A stretch of 64,000 bases of DNA from contig JANKMU010000001.1 of the NCBI GenBank assembly GCA_024650045.1, forward strand, positions 124,001 to 188,000. Reading direction: 5' to 3'. Below are positions 49,069-58,431 of this stretch, piece by piece (the first letter of the stretch is position 1; every line of letters begins with the position of its first letter). The position numbers and the translations under genes were made by a program. The notes below the pieces were generated by a model. That model searched no databases. It saw only the letters and a list, made by a program, of their open reading frames with translations, and was not told the DNA's origin. This DNA is from Mycoplasmatota bacterium. Its GTDB lineage: Bacteria > Bacillota_I > Bacilli_A > Acholeplasmatales > Acholeplasmataceae.

Positions 49069-50439
49069 ATGAAGACATATGATATCATCATTTTAGGCAG
49101 TGGACCAGGCGGCTATGTTGCAGCTATTAAAGCAGCACAACTAGGCGCAAAGGTTGGTCTAATTGAGAAAGACGATGTTGGTGGAATTTGTTTGAATCAT
49201 GGATGTATTCCAACCAAGACATTATTAAAGAATGCAAAAGTATATAAAACAATTCAACATGCACTAGATTATGGTGTTATTGTTGATGGAGAAATCAGTT
49301 TCGATTGGACACAAATGTTGAAAAGAAAAAACCAAGTCGTTAAACGTTTAACAACAGGTGTATCATCATTATTAAAGAAAAATGGTGTTGATGTCATCAA
49401 AGGGTTTGGTAAAGTTTTAAGTCCAACAAAAGTCGAAGTTGACAAAGAAACTTATGAAACAAAGAATTTAGTTATCGCAACTGGAGCGAGTCCAATCGTT
49501 CCACCAATTCCTGGATTAAAGGAAGCTTATGAAAAAGAGATTGCGGTAACCTATAAAGAGTTGTTACAAATCAAAGAAGCACCTAAATCACTCGTCGTTA
49601 TTGGCGGTGGTGTTATTGGTGTCGAATTTGCAACAATCTTTTCAGCACTTGGATCAAAAGTAACGATTATCGAAAAATTAGATAACATCTTAACAACCAT
49701 TGATGATGATATCCGTAGCGCTTATGTTAAAGTGCTTAAAAAAGAAGGTATTGAAATCTTTACGAATGCTGAAGTTAAATCGGTTAAAGATAAAGAAGTA
49801 ACTTATTCATTTGATGGTAAAGATCATAATATTAAAGCAGATACGATTTTGGTATCTGTTGGTATGAAACCTAATTTAAAAGGATTAGAAGCATTAGACC
49901 TTAAGATGGAAAGAAATGCAATCATTACAGATGAACATATGAAAACTAATGTTGATCATGTCTATGCAATCGGTGATGTGAATGGCAAATATATGTTGGC
50001 TCATGTAGCATCAGCTGAAGGTATTGTTGTTGCTGAACACATTATGGGTCATAAAGCATCGATGCGTTATGATCGTGTTCCTAATGCAGTCTATGGATCT
50101 CCAGAGATTGCAACCATTGGTTTAACTGAAAAAGAAGCTAAAGAAAAAGGTTTATCTTATAAAGTGTCAACATTCCCATTAGCGGGCAATGGTAAATCAC
50201 TTGCTGACAATGAAAAAGATGGATTAATTAAGATGATTGTTAGTGAGAAATATAAAGAGATTATCGGTACACACATATTAGCGTATAATGCATCCGATTT
50301 AATTGCTGAAATTGGTGTGACGATGGAATTAGAAGGAACAGCGTTTGAAATTGCTAAAACAATTCATCCGCACCCTACATTATCTGAAATTGTTATGGAA
50401 GCTGCGCATGGTGCAGTTGATAAGCCAATTCATATGTAA
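49069..50439 (+). CDS. pdhD: Dihydrolipoamide dehydrogenase E3
   Basis: GSGPGGYVAAIKAAQLG, GGICLNHGCIPTK. Confidence 0.96.
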   Translation: MKTYDIIILGSGPGGYVAAIKAAQLGAKVGLIEKDDVGGICLNHGCIPTKTLLKNAKVYKTIQHALDYGVIVDGEISFDWTQMLKRKNQVVKRLTTGVSSLLKKNGVDVIKGFGKVLSPTKVEVDKETYETKNLVIATGASPIVPPIPGLKEAYEKEIAVTYKELLQIKEAPKSLVVIGGGVIGVEFATIFSALGSKVTIIEKLDNILTTIDDDIRSAYVKVLKKEGIEIFTNAEVKSVKDKEVTYSFDGKDHNIKADTILVSVGMKPNLKGLEALDLKMERNAIITDEHMKTNVDHVYAIGDVNGKYMLAHVASAEGIVVAEHIMGHKASMRYDRVPNAVYGSPEIATIGLTEKEAKEKGLSYKVSTFPLAGNGKSLADNEKDGLIKMIVSEKYKEIIGTHILAYNASDLIAEIGVTMELEGTAFEIAKTIHPHPTLSEIVMEAAHGAVDKPIHM

Positions 50440-50447
50440 AACAACTT

Positions 50448-50490
50448 ACATTCAAATTGTGGTTCAGTCCACAGTTTGAATGTTTTTTTT
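50448..50490 (+). terminator. Intrinsic terminator after pdh operon
   Basis: ACATTCAAATTGTGG-loop-CCACAGTTTGAATGT followed by a T run. Confidence 0.9.
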
Positions 50491-50575
50491 TGCATTTTAT
50501 AAAAATTCAATATACACAAATATAGAATATCGATTTCCTTAAACCAATTAAAATTTAACACACCTTGAATGCATA

Positions 50576-50613
50576 TGAAAGCGTTGACATTCCGTGCATA
50601 TCTATGATATAAT
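50576..50613 (+). promoter_or_regulatory. Promoter TTGACA-N18-TATAAT with overlapping cre TGAAAGCGTTGACA
   Basis: cre at 50576-50589 fits TGNAANCGNWNNCA fully; its 3' half is the -35. Confidence 0.8.
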
Positions 50614-50660
50614 AATAAATGTAAACAGCGTCCGTATATAGAGACACTTTGGAGAGATGT

Positions 50661-52124
50661 ATGATGAGACGATTAACCATTATGTTTGTCTTCTTAATGA
50701 CAACTATCATACTTGTAGGATGTGAAGGAAAGCTGTCAACAGAAGAACCAACAATTACACCAATAATTCCTACAGAACCAATCAAATCGCAACCAAATGA
50801 GACACCACTTGACTTATCGTTATTTGAGAACTCATTTGGCTTTTCTTCGCTTATAGTGACGAATAAAAGCGACATCATTGATGGATATTATGAAGTAGAA
50901 AACGAAATAGAATTTCTCAATGCTTTAATGGATCAAGATACAAAAATTATAGAAATCAAAAATGATTTGAATCTTGGTTCATTTGAGGTAGAAAATATGC
51001 TCGAAGAACAAAACTTAAGTTTAGAAGATTACCGCAGTGTATATCGATCACATTCCAGACAAGCATTGTTACATCCAATTCTAAAAGAAACAGGTGTTGG
51101 GATTGTCAGGATTGTTTTAAGAGATGATTTAACTATTTTCTCTAAAAATGGATCAACGATACGACATACTTCATTTTTAATAGACGGATCAACAAACATT
51201 GTTATTAGAAACTTAGAATTTGCTGATTTATGGGAGTGGGATGAAATAGACCAAGGAGGGTTTAAAAGAAACGATTGGGACTACTTTACAGTTGAAAAAT
51301 CAAATGGTATATGGTTTGATCATTTGACTTTCAATCAAGCATATGATGGAATCATTGATGCAAAAGAATATAGTGAGAATATGACATTGTCATGGTCAAA
51401 ATTAAACTTTAAGCCTAATGATTTTATTAAAGCTCAAATTGATTACCTAGAAGAAAACATTGAAGACAACCCCTATTATAAAAGTTTAAGAGATCAAGGA
51501 GTTTCAACTGATGACTTGGTGATATATTCAAGTTTTCAAAAAAAAGGTTTTAATTTAGGGAACTCAACTGATGGAGAAGGTTATGAACCAATCACAATGA
51601 CTTTCCATCATTTAGAGGTTTTCAACTTGATGGATCGAATGCCTAGACTTAGAAAAGGTGATGTCCATATTTATCATATTATCGTTGATAACCAAGAAAT
51701 CGTTGATCTACGATCAAAATACTCAAATACAAGTTTAGGTTTTATTAATCAAGGACTTATACCAACTGAACAAGGTGCAATCTTGATGGAAAATAGTATC
51801 TTCAAATATGTTACAACACCAATAAAAAATCATCAAGACTCAAATCAGGATTCAAAATATACAGGTAGTTATTTGATTCGAAATAGTGAATTGGTACTTA
51901 ATTACAGAACTTATTTTGGAGATTCAACAGATTCAAATTCATTATGGGTTCATACTAATCCAGAACCTTCAATTGAATTCCAACTTAGAAACTATGAAGA
52001 AATTCCATATCAGTATATTTTAAATGATATCTACTTTTTACCAGAAACTTTCGCAATTTACCCAACAGGTCATCAAACAATCCATGACTTTGATTGGTTA
52101 TACATTGACACAAATTTACACTAA
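50661..52124 (+). CDS. Pectate lyase family 1-like lipoprotein
   Basis: Lipobox LVGC; GIWFDHLTFNQAYDGIIDAKEYSENMTLSWS; DRMPRLRKGDVHIYH. Confidence 0.8.
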   Translation: MMRRLTIMFVFLMTTIILVGCEGKLSTEEPTITPIIPTEPIKSQPNETPLDLSLFENSFGFSSLIVTNKSDIIDGYYEVENEIEFLNALMDQDTKIIEIKNDLNLGSFEVENMLEEQNLSLEDYRSVYRSHSRQALLHPILKETGVGIVRIVLRDDLTIFSKNGSTIRHTSFLIDGSTNIVIRNLEFADLWEWDEIDQGGFKRNDWDYFTVEKSNGIWFDHLTFNQAYDGIIDAKEYSENMTLSWSKLNFKPNDFIKAQIDYLEENIEDNPYYKSLRDQGVSTDDLVIYSSFQKKGFNLGNSTDGEGYEPITMTFHHLEVFNLMDRMPRLRKGDVHIYHIIVDNQEIVDLRSKYSNTSLGFINQGLIPTEQGAILMENSIFKYVTTPIKNHQDSNQDSKYTGSYLIRNSELVLNYRTYFGDSTDSNSLWVHTNPEPSIEFQLRNYEEIPYQYILNDIYFLPETFAIYPTGHQTIHDFDWLYIDTNLH

Positions 52125-52136
52125 AGGAGCAAAATT

Positions 52137-53483
52137 ATGAAAAAAATTATGTTGACATTGACTTTATTTATTATTTCAATCTTACTCATCTCTTGTGGGG
52201 GGAGAGTAGATGATGAAGCTACAATTTCATTTTCTTGGTGGGGAACATCAGATAGAAATATCGCAACCTATCAAGCAATTGACTTATTTGAGGAAAAATA
52301 TCCTCAATATACTGTTGTCCCTAGCCAATCAGCATGGGGTGGTTATCAACAAACATTAAACAACCAACTCAATAGAGGAACCGAAGCAGATGTATTTCAA
52401 ATTAACTACAACTGGATTTATTCGATGTATGGTGAAGATTATTTTATGGACTTAAATGAACTAGATATTGATTTATCTGATTACCCAGAACATGAACACA
52501 CACCACTTACTGTTAATGGTAAGATTTTGGGTTTATCTGTTTCTGAAACAGGCTATATCTTTTATTTGAATGAAAACGTATTTAAGAAAACAGTTGGAAA
52601 TGTTTCAGTAGATATAGATATTTCCTCATTAAAAACATGGGATGATTTAATGACAGCGGGACAAGAAATATCCAGCAAATTTCCGGGTCATTATGCTCTT
52701 GGTCGCTTAGATAGACAATCGGTTGCTATGTTAATGTGGACTTATTTAGCACAACTAACGGGTAAAAATATTATTAATGATAACAATCAATTAAACTTTT
52801 CTCATGCTGAATTAGTTGATGCATTTAACTTCATTAACGATTTAAGAGATAGTGGTGTTTTGATTTCTTCAAATGCAATTGATACACATAATGATGGACC
52901 TACAAATCCTAATTGGACTTCAGAGCGTTATGGCGGTTTAATGACATGGAATACTGCGATTTCAGAATATCAAAATACATTACCAAATCGTGGTGACAAG
53001 TTAGTTGCTGCAGGAATGTTTCAATTAAATGAAAATGAAGATACAAACTTTGGTATGTATAAGAAAGTATCCATGGCATATGCTGTTTCTAGACGTGTTG
53101 AGTCATCGGATGCTAAAAAAGAAGCTGTAAGAACTTTCTTAGAATTTATGACAACCGATCCAGAAGCTGTTGAAATTTTAGGCGTTGACCGTGGTGTTTC
53201 TAATCATTCTGATACTCAATCTATTTTAAACACATCGACTGTTAAAGATTTCACTCAAACATTAGAATGGCAAGGACATGTAGTTGTTCAAAATTATTAT
53301 GATATTCAAATAGAAAATGATATCAATCTATATATTCATCCGTATTATGAACATGCTACTTTTAGAGCAATATATGAATCACCAATTGAAAAGTTTTTAC
53401 TTAAAACAATGACTGCTAATGAAGCAGCAACTCAAATAGTTAACAGGTTTAATACAGAACTCGCTAATGTGATTGGAGACTAA
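52137..53483 (+). CDS. ABC transporter solute-binding lipoprotein (family 1 type)
   Basis: Lipobox LISC; ISFSWWGTSDRN; operon with permeases. Confidence 0.9.
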   Translation: MKKIMLTLTLFIISILLISCGGRVDDEATISFSWWGTSDRNIATYQAIDLFEEKYPQYTVVPSQSAWGGYQQTLNNQLNRGTEADVFQINYNWIYSMYGEDYFMDLNELDIDLSDYPEHEHTPLTVNGKILGLSVSETGYIFYLNENVFKKTVGNVSVDIDISSLKTWDDLMTAGQEISSKFPGHYALGRLDRQSVAMLMWTYLAQLTGKNIINDNNQLNFSHAELVDAFNFINDLRDSGVLISSNAIDTHNDGPTNPNWTSERYGGLMTWNTAISEYQNTLPNRGDKLVAAGMFQLNENEDTNFGMYKKVSMAYAVSRRVESSDAKKEAVRTFLEFMTTDPEAVEILGVDRGVSNHSDTQSILNTSTVKDFTQTLEWQGHVVVQNYYDIQIENDINLYIHPYYEHATFRAIYESPIEKFLLKTMTANEAATQIVNRFNTELANVIGD

Positions 53484-53485
53484 AT

Positions 53486-54367
53486 ATGGTTGGAGAGAAA
53501 AAATGGGTACCCTATACGCTACTAATACCGTGGATCATAGGGTTCTTATTGTTCAAACTATATCCTTTTATAAGCTCATTTATAATGAGTTTATTCGAAA
53601 GAAGAGGAACAATTTCAACATTTGTTGGATTTGCAAATTTCCAATTACTTTTTAGTACAGAATCATTTGTTGGTGAGCAGTTCATAAACTCACTAAAAGT
53701 TACATTTATTTATGTTTTCTTTACTGTACCCTTAATTTTAGTCGTTTCATTATTGATTGCTTATGTACTCGCATTAAAGATAAAAGGTGTTGGATTTTTT
53801 AGAACATCATTTTACATGCCAACCGTATTAGGAACGAATGTTGCTATTATCGTTTTATGGAGATATATCTTCGAATATAATGGTTTAATCAATCAAGGAT
53901 TAGGTTTATTTGGGGTTGAACCCATTAGTTGGTTAGGTACAGCTGCAGGTGCAATGGGAAGTATTGTTGCACTTAGGGTTTGGCAATTTGGATCAACGAT
54001 GTTAATTTTCTTGAACGCTTTAAAGAATGTTCCAGAATCGCTTTATGAAGCAGCAACCATTGATGGTGCTGGAAAAGCAAGACAGTTTTTTTCAATCACT
54101 ATACCTATGATTACACCAATTATTTTATTTAATGCAGTCATGCGTCTTGTTGAAACTTTTCAAGTTTTCAATGGACCAGCACTTGTTACACAAGGTGGTC
54201 CTGCAGATTCAACAAGAGTCATGAACTTATTAATCTATGAGACAGCCTTTTTGGGTGGTAATTTGAATTTAGGTAGTGCCATGTCATGGATTTTATTTAT
54301 GATTATTATGGTATTTACGATCCTTATATTTAGATCTTCTAAGTATTGGGTTCACTATTCGGATTGA
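53486..54367 (+). CDS. ABC sugar transporter permease (MalF type)
   Basis: EAATIDGAGKARQFFSITIPMITP EAA loop. Confidence 0.92.
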   Translation: MVGEKKWVPYTLLIPWIIGFLLFKLYPFISSFIMSLFERRGTISTFVGFANFQLLFSTESFVGEQFINSLKVTFIYVFFTVPLILVVSLLIAYVLALKIKGVGFFRTSFYMPTVLGTNVAIIVLWRYIFEYNGLINQGLGLFGVEPISWLGTAAGAMGSIVALRVWQFGSTMLIFLNALKNVPESLYEAATIDGAGKARQFFSITIPMITPIILFNAVMRLVETFQVFNGPALVTQGGPADSTRVMNLLIYETAFLGGNLNLGSAMSWILFMIIMVFTILIFRSSKYWVHYSD

Positions 54368-54376
54368 GGTGAGAAT

Positions 54377-55285
54377 ATGACAAGCATACAAGCAAGAATT
54401 AGATCACACAAGCTGAATAAAAATATAAAACAAGGTATAAAATATGCAATTATTATAGCTACTGCATTTGTTATGTTATACCCATTGATATGGATTATTG
54501 GAGCTTCATTTAATAGAGGGGCTAATGAATCATTTTGGTTATGGCCATCAGATTTTACATTAATTGGCTGGAAAGAAGCTTTAACCGCTCCAGGGTGGGG
54601 TAGTGCTCAAGGGTATTCTTTACTTAGAGCATTGTGGAACACGATGCAATATGTTATTCCACATGTTATCTTTGGTACATTAACTTGTTTGATTACAGCA
54701 TATGTCATTACAAGAATGCATTTTAAAGGAAAGAAACTAATCTTTGCTTTAGTTATTGGGACTTTATTAATGCCAAACACAATTTTTAGAATCCCTATGT
54801 ATGCATTTTGGACAAGTCGAGCGATTGCACCAATATGGGAAAACTCTTCAGTTTGGTTTATGCCTTACCTCCCGTTATGGGCAGGTTCTATGTTTGCTGT
54901 TAATTCTTTTTCAATCTTTATGTTTATTCAGTTCTTTAGAACGATTCCTAGAGATCTAGATGAAGCAGCATATATTGATGGAGCAAATAAGTTTCAAGTC
55001 TTATTTTACGTTTTAATGCCAATATTAAAACCAATTGTTATTACTGTTGCTTTATTGATGTTTATAGCTCAGTTTAACGATTATCAAGGACCACTCATTT
55101 ACCGTGGGGCAGTATCTACATATCCACTCAGTTTGGTTTTACCAACCTTAGGTGTGGATTCTACGAATACTTATGCCCATGTTTATGCAAGATCGATTGT
55201 ATCAGTTTCAGTACTTATTATTGTTTTCTTCGCTGCACAACGCTATTTTGTTGGCAATGATGCTGATACCGCGATTAAAGGATAG
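54377..55285 (+). CDS. ABC sugar transporter permease (MalG type)
   Basis: DEAAYIDGANKFQVLFYVLMPILKP EAA loop. Confidence 0.92.
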   Translation: MTSIQARIRSHKLNKNIKQGIKYAIIIATAFVMLYPLIWIIGASFNRGANESFWLWPSDFTLIGWKEALTAPGWGSAQGYSLLRALWNTMQYVIPHVIFGTLTCLITAYVITRMHFKGKKLIFALVIGTLLMPNTIFRIPMYAFWTSRAIAPIWENSSVWFMPYLPLWAGSMFAVNSFSIFMFIQFFRTIPRDLDEAAYIDGANKFQVLFYVLMPILKPIVITVALLMFIAQFNDYQGPLIYRGAVSTYPLSLVLPTLGVDSTNTYAHVYARSIVSVSVLIIVFFAAQRYFVGNDADTAIKG

Positions 55286-55299
55286 AAAAGAGGGATTAT

Positions 55300-56169
55300 A
55301 TGAAGAAAAGACTTATACTCATTTTATTGGTTTTCGTTTTCATTGTTTCTGGCTGTGCTTCAAGTGGTGTACCAACCAATGAGACACAACTTGAAGACTA
55401 TATATGTAAAGATAATCCATTAGGAGAAGGGTGTTATGTTTCTTCTGGAGATTTGAATCATATATCACCAATAAAAACTGAATACACAATAGAAGAAACA
55501 TTTGACACAGAACGTGTTGGTCAAACACCTAGAAATTGGCTTTTATATATGAATGAAGAATATGATTTAGGTGGTGTTCAAACCATTATTGCAGAAGAAG
55601 AATCAGGAAATCGTTATGTTCAGATGTATTCAGATGGAAAAAGATCACCTACATTCCCACAAAATGCTCCATTACCAACATTTATATTTACTTCAAAGTT
55701 TAATCTAGATGTTGATAGAGCTGGGGTTGCATATGCTAGTGTTATGATTCCAAGTGATAAAGATGCAAATACTGTCTTTGTTGGTGTTGCTACTGGGGCT
55801 GTTAGTACGATTGCAGTTATTATCAATACAAATCTATCAGTTAACATAAAAGTTGGAGGACCATTCTTCTACTATTCAGGTAGTGGAGATGGTGGCGATA
55901 CGCACACTACTAATATAACCATTCAAAAAAACTTATGGTACGACTTTAGATTTGAATGGGATGCTAGTTTGAATGAAGTTAAAGCATTCTTGATACAGGA
56001 TGATGTTGAAACTGAACTTTATTCTGGACCATTCCATGTCAGTAATAGAGTTAATGCATTAGCTAATGGTGATATTTTAGTACCTAATGTCTTTAGAGTC
56101 ACAATGCCTAGATATTCAGATGGATGGGCATATTTAGACAACGTGATTGTTGAAAGGAAAGGTGAATGA
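55300..56169 (+). CDS. Concanavalin-like lipoprotein, putative carbohydrate binding
   Basis: Lipobox VSGC; jelly-roll-like strands; pectin operon context. Confidence 0.6.
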   Translation: MKKRLILILLVFVFIVSGCASSGVPTNETQLEDYICKDNPLGEGCYVSSGDLNHISPIKTEYTIEETFDTERVGQTPRNWLLYMNEEYDLGGVQTIIAEEESGNRYVQMYSDGKRSPTFPQNAPLPTFIFTSKFNLDVDRAGVAYASVMIPSDKDANTVFVGVATGAVSTIAVIINTNLSVNIKVGGPFFYYSGSGDGGDTHTTNITIQKNLWYDFRFEWDASLNEVKAFLIQDDVETELYSGPFHVSNRVNALANGDILVPNVFRVTMPRYSDGWAYLDNVIVERKGE

Positions 56170-56171
56170 TA

Positions 56172-57953
56172 ATGAAAAAAATAGTAATGATACTTTTACT
56201 TTCATTAACTAGTTTCTTAGCTTTTCCATCATTAGACGTTCAAGCAGCAGATCACCAAATTGTATATACTGAGGCAGATTATAATCGTCTACATGCTGTA
56301 ATTCAACATGTTGATAATGTTCTAAAATATGGGCATGAATACAACGAAAACACTAAATTATTACCTGATGCTATAAATACACTTACTGGCGGACCAGCGA
56401 CATGGGTTTTCCCTAATCGTGCTGAGATTCCATATTCTAATATGGCAAACCAACAAAATTTCTTAAGAACATTGGTTGGATTGTCTGTTGTAACAGGTAA
56501 TGATAAATATAAGAATGAAGCAATGGATATCCTAAGCGAATTTATGAACAATTACCAGTCTAATAATGGTTTATTCCATTGGGGTGGTCATCGTATGATT
56601 AACTTAGATACTTTGGCTGTTCAATCAACTGAGGGAGCAAATGGACCTCATGAGTTAAAAAACATGATGCCTTATTATGAATTAATGATGGAAGTTAATG
56701 AAGAAGCAACCCTTAAGTTTATGACGCAATTATGGAATGCACATTTCTATTGGACAACAACCGATATGAATAGACATGGCGATTATGCAACGGTTTACAA
56801 TCCCAACGTATTTGTTGCATATGATATTCCAGATGATGTCATTGTTATGGATGATGATGGCATGCCAATCATACCAGCTGATTCTCCAGGATTATTGCCA
56901 TTCGTTAATTCTGCAACAGATTTAGCTTATGCAGCATTCACATTAGCACATCACACACATGATCCAATCCCATCAGAGTGGGCTCAATACTTAATGAGAC
57001 AATACAACTTAGCATCGAATCCTGATACTGGAATGACTGTTTATCAATTTAAATCAACAGCAGTGACAAGATCACCACTTGAATGTGCAGATCCAGCATA
57101 TACAAATTCAGGATGTGGAGATAGAGTTAAAAGACAATTTAGAGATTTTGGTTCAATAGCAAGAGAACCTAATGTAGCATGGAAAAATACTCAAGCAATC
57201 TATGTTGATAACACTTTAATGTTACTAGAAGCAGCTGACAAGTATGGAGTTAACTATTTTGTAGATTGGGCGAAGCAATACCTTGAAGGTTACCTAGATT
57301 ATGCATATATCCGTGTAGAGGGTAAAAACATGATCATTCCAATGTTTATAGATGGAACAGTAACCTATGGATACGTCACACCAGAAGTTGGCTATTTTGG
57401 ACCATCCAATATGAGAATCGATTATTTAGAATTACCAACGACTTATATATTGCCGATATTAAGAACCATTCTTCAAATTGAAGAAGATGCAGATAAAGAA
57501 AAACTTTGGGGATATTTTAGAGATATTATTTATACATTTGGTATGGGTGATCTCGGTGATTTAGGTGGAGCACAACCCAAATTAAACTTAGATACTTTTA
57601 TCGATGACCCATTTGCCTTAATGGCAATGGTTGAATTATATGATGCGACTAAAAACCCACAGTATCTAGAGATTGCTAGAACGATTGGGAATAATATTGT
57701 TAGAGAAAAATTCCATAGAGGATTTTTCGTAGAAAATGAAATCTTACTTTATAGTAGACTTGATCAACCAGAAACATTAGCTTTATTAACTCTTGATGCC
57801 GTTATTAGAGGTATTCCACTTACTGAAATGCCGTTTTATCTAGCTGATTCTGGTTATATTCATGGATACTTGCTAGCAGAAGATGGTGTAGTTGAAGATA
57901 GAAGCTATGCGCACCGCATCATCTATACTAAAACGATTTATGATTGGGAGTAA
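56172..57953 (+). CDS. Secreted pectate lyase, likely PL2-like alpha-barrel
   Basis: Signal peptide; GLFHWGGHRMINLDTLAVQ...GPHELKNMMPYYELMMEVN. Confidence 0.65.
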   Translation: MKKIVMILLLSLTSFLAFPSLDVQAADHQIVYTEADYNRLHAVIQHVDNVLKYGHEYNENTKLLPDAINTLTGGPATWVFPNRAEIPYSNMANQQNFLRTLVGLSVVTGNDKYKNEAMDILSEFMNNYQSNNGLFHWGGHRMINLDTLAVQSTEGANGPHELKNMMPYYELMMEVNEEATLKFMTQLWNAHFYWTTTDMNRHGDYATVYNPNVFVAYDIPDDVIVMDDDGMPIIPADSPGLLPFVNSATDLAYAAFTLAHHTHDPIPSEWAQYLMRQYNLASNPDTGMTVYQFKSTAVTRSPLECADPAYTNSGCGDRVKRQFRDFGSIAREPNVAWKNTQAIYVDNTLMLLEAADKYGVNYFVDWAKQYLEGYLDYAYIRVEGKNMIIPMFIDGTVTYGYVTPEVGYFGPSNMRIDYLELPTTYILPILRTILQIEEDADKEKLWGYFRDIIYTFGMGDLGDLGGAQPKLNLDTFIDDPFALMAMVELYDATKNPQYLEIARTIGNNIVREKFHRGFFVENEILLYSRLDQPETLALLTLDAVIRGIPLTEMPFYLADSGYIHGYLLAEDGVVEDRSYAHRIIYTKTIYDWE

Positions 57954-57959
57954 TCAATT

Positions 57960-58421
57960 ATGAAAAAAATAATAATGATGATCACTCTATTGATATCTGC
58001 AATATTCATTGTAGGATGTCAAAATACAGGAGATACAATTGAAACGGAACCAGATTATGATGCATATCAATTATTAATGGATGCAGAAGATCTTTCTGGG
58101 ATGGCAGATAAAACCAAATCAGTTATTCGAGAAAATGGTTCATTAGGACTACCAACTTCATATCAAGGGGTTACAATCAGTTATAGTTCAAGAAATAAAG
58201 ATGTTATTAGTGATGAAGGCGTTGTAACAAGACCTAATGAGTGTTGGATAGAAAGTAGAGATCAGCAAGGATTAAATCCTGAAGATTATGCAGATCTCAA
58301 CAATGATTGGCCAATAGTTGTTGATGTTACCTTTACATATGAAGGTTTCACAAGAACGGCTAAACTATTATTTGTGGTAGCACCAAGTGATGCATTCACT
58401 TGTAATAAATATTTAGGATAA
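57960..58421 (+). CDS. Lipoprotein with atrophied bacterial Ig-like domain
   Basis: Lipobox IVGC; LPTSYQGVTISYSSRNKDVISDEGVVTRP. Confidence 0.6.
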   Translation: MKKIIMMITLLISAIFIVGCQNTGDTIETEPDYDAYQLLMDAEDLSGMADKTKSVIRENGSLGLPTSYQGVTISYSSRNKDVISDEGVVTRPNECWIESRDQQGLNPEDYADLNNDWPIVVDVTFTYEGFTRTAKLLFVVAPSDAFTCNKYLG

Positions 58422-58431
58422 GGGAGGATTT

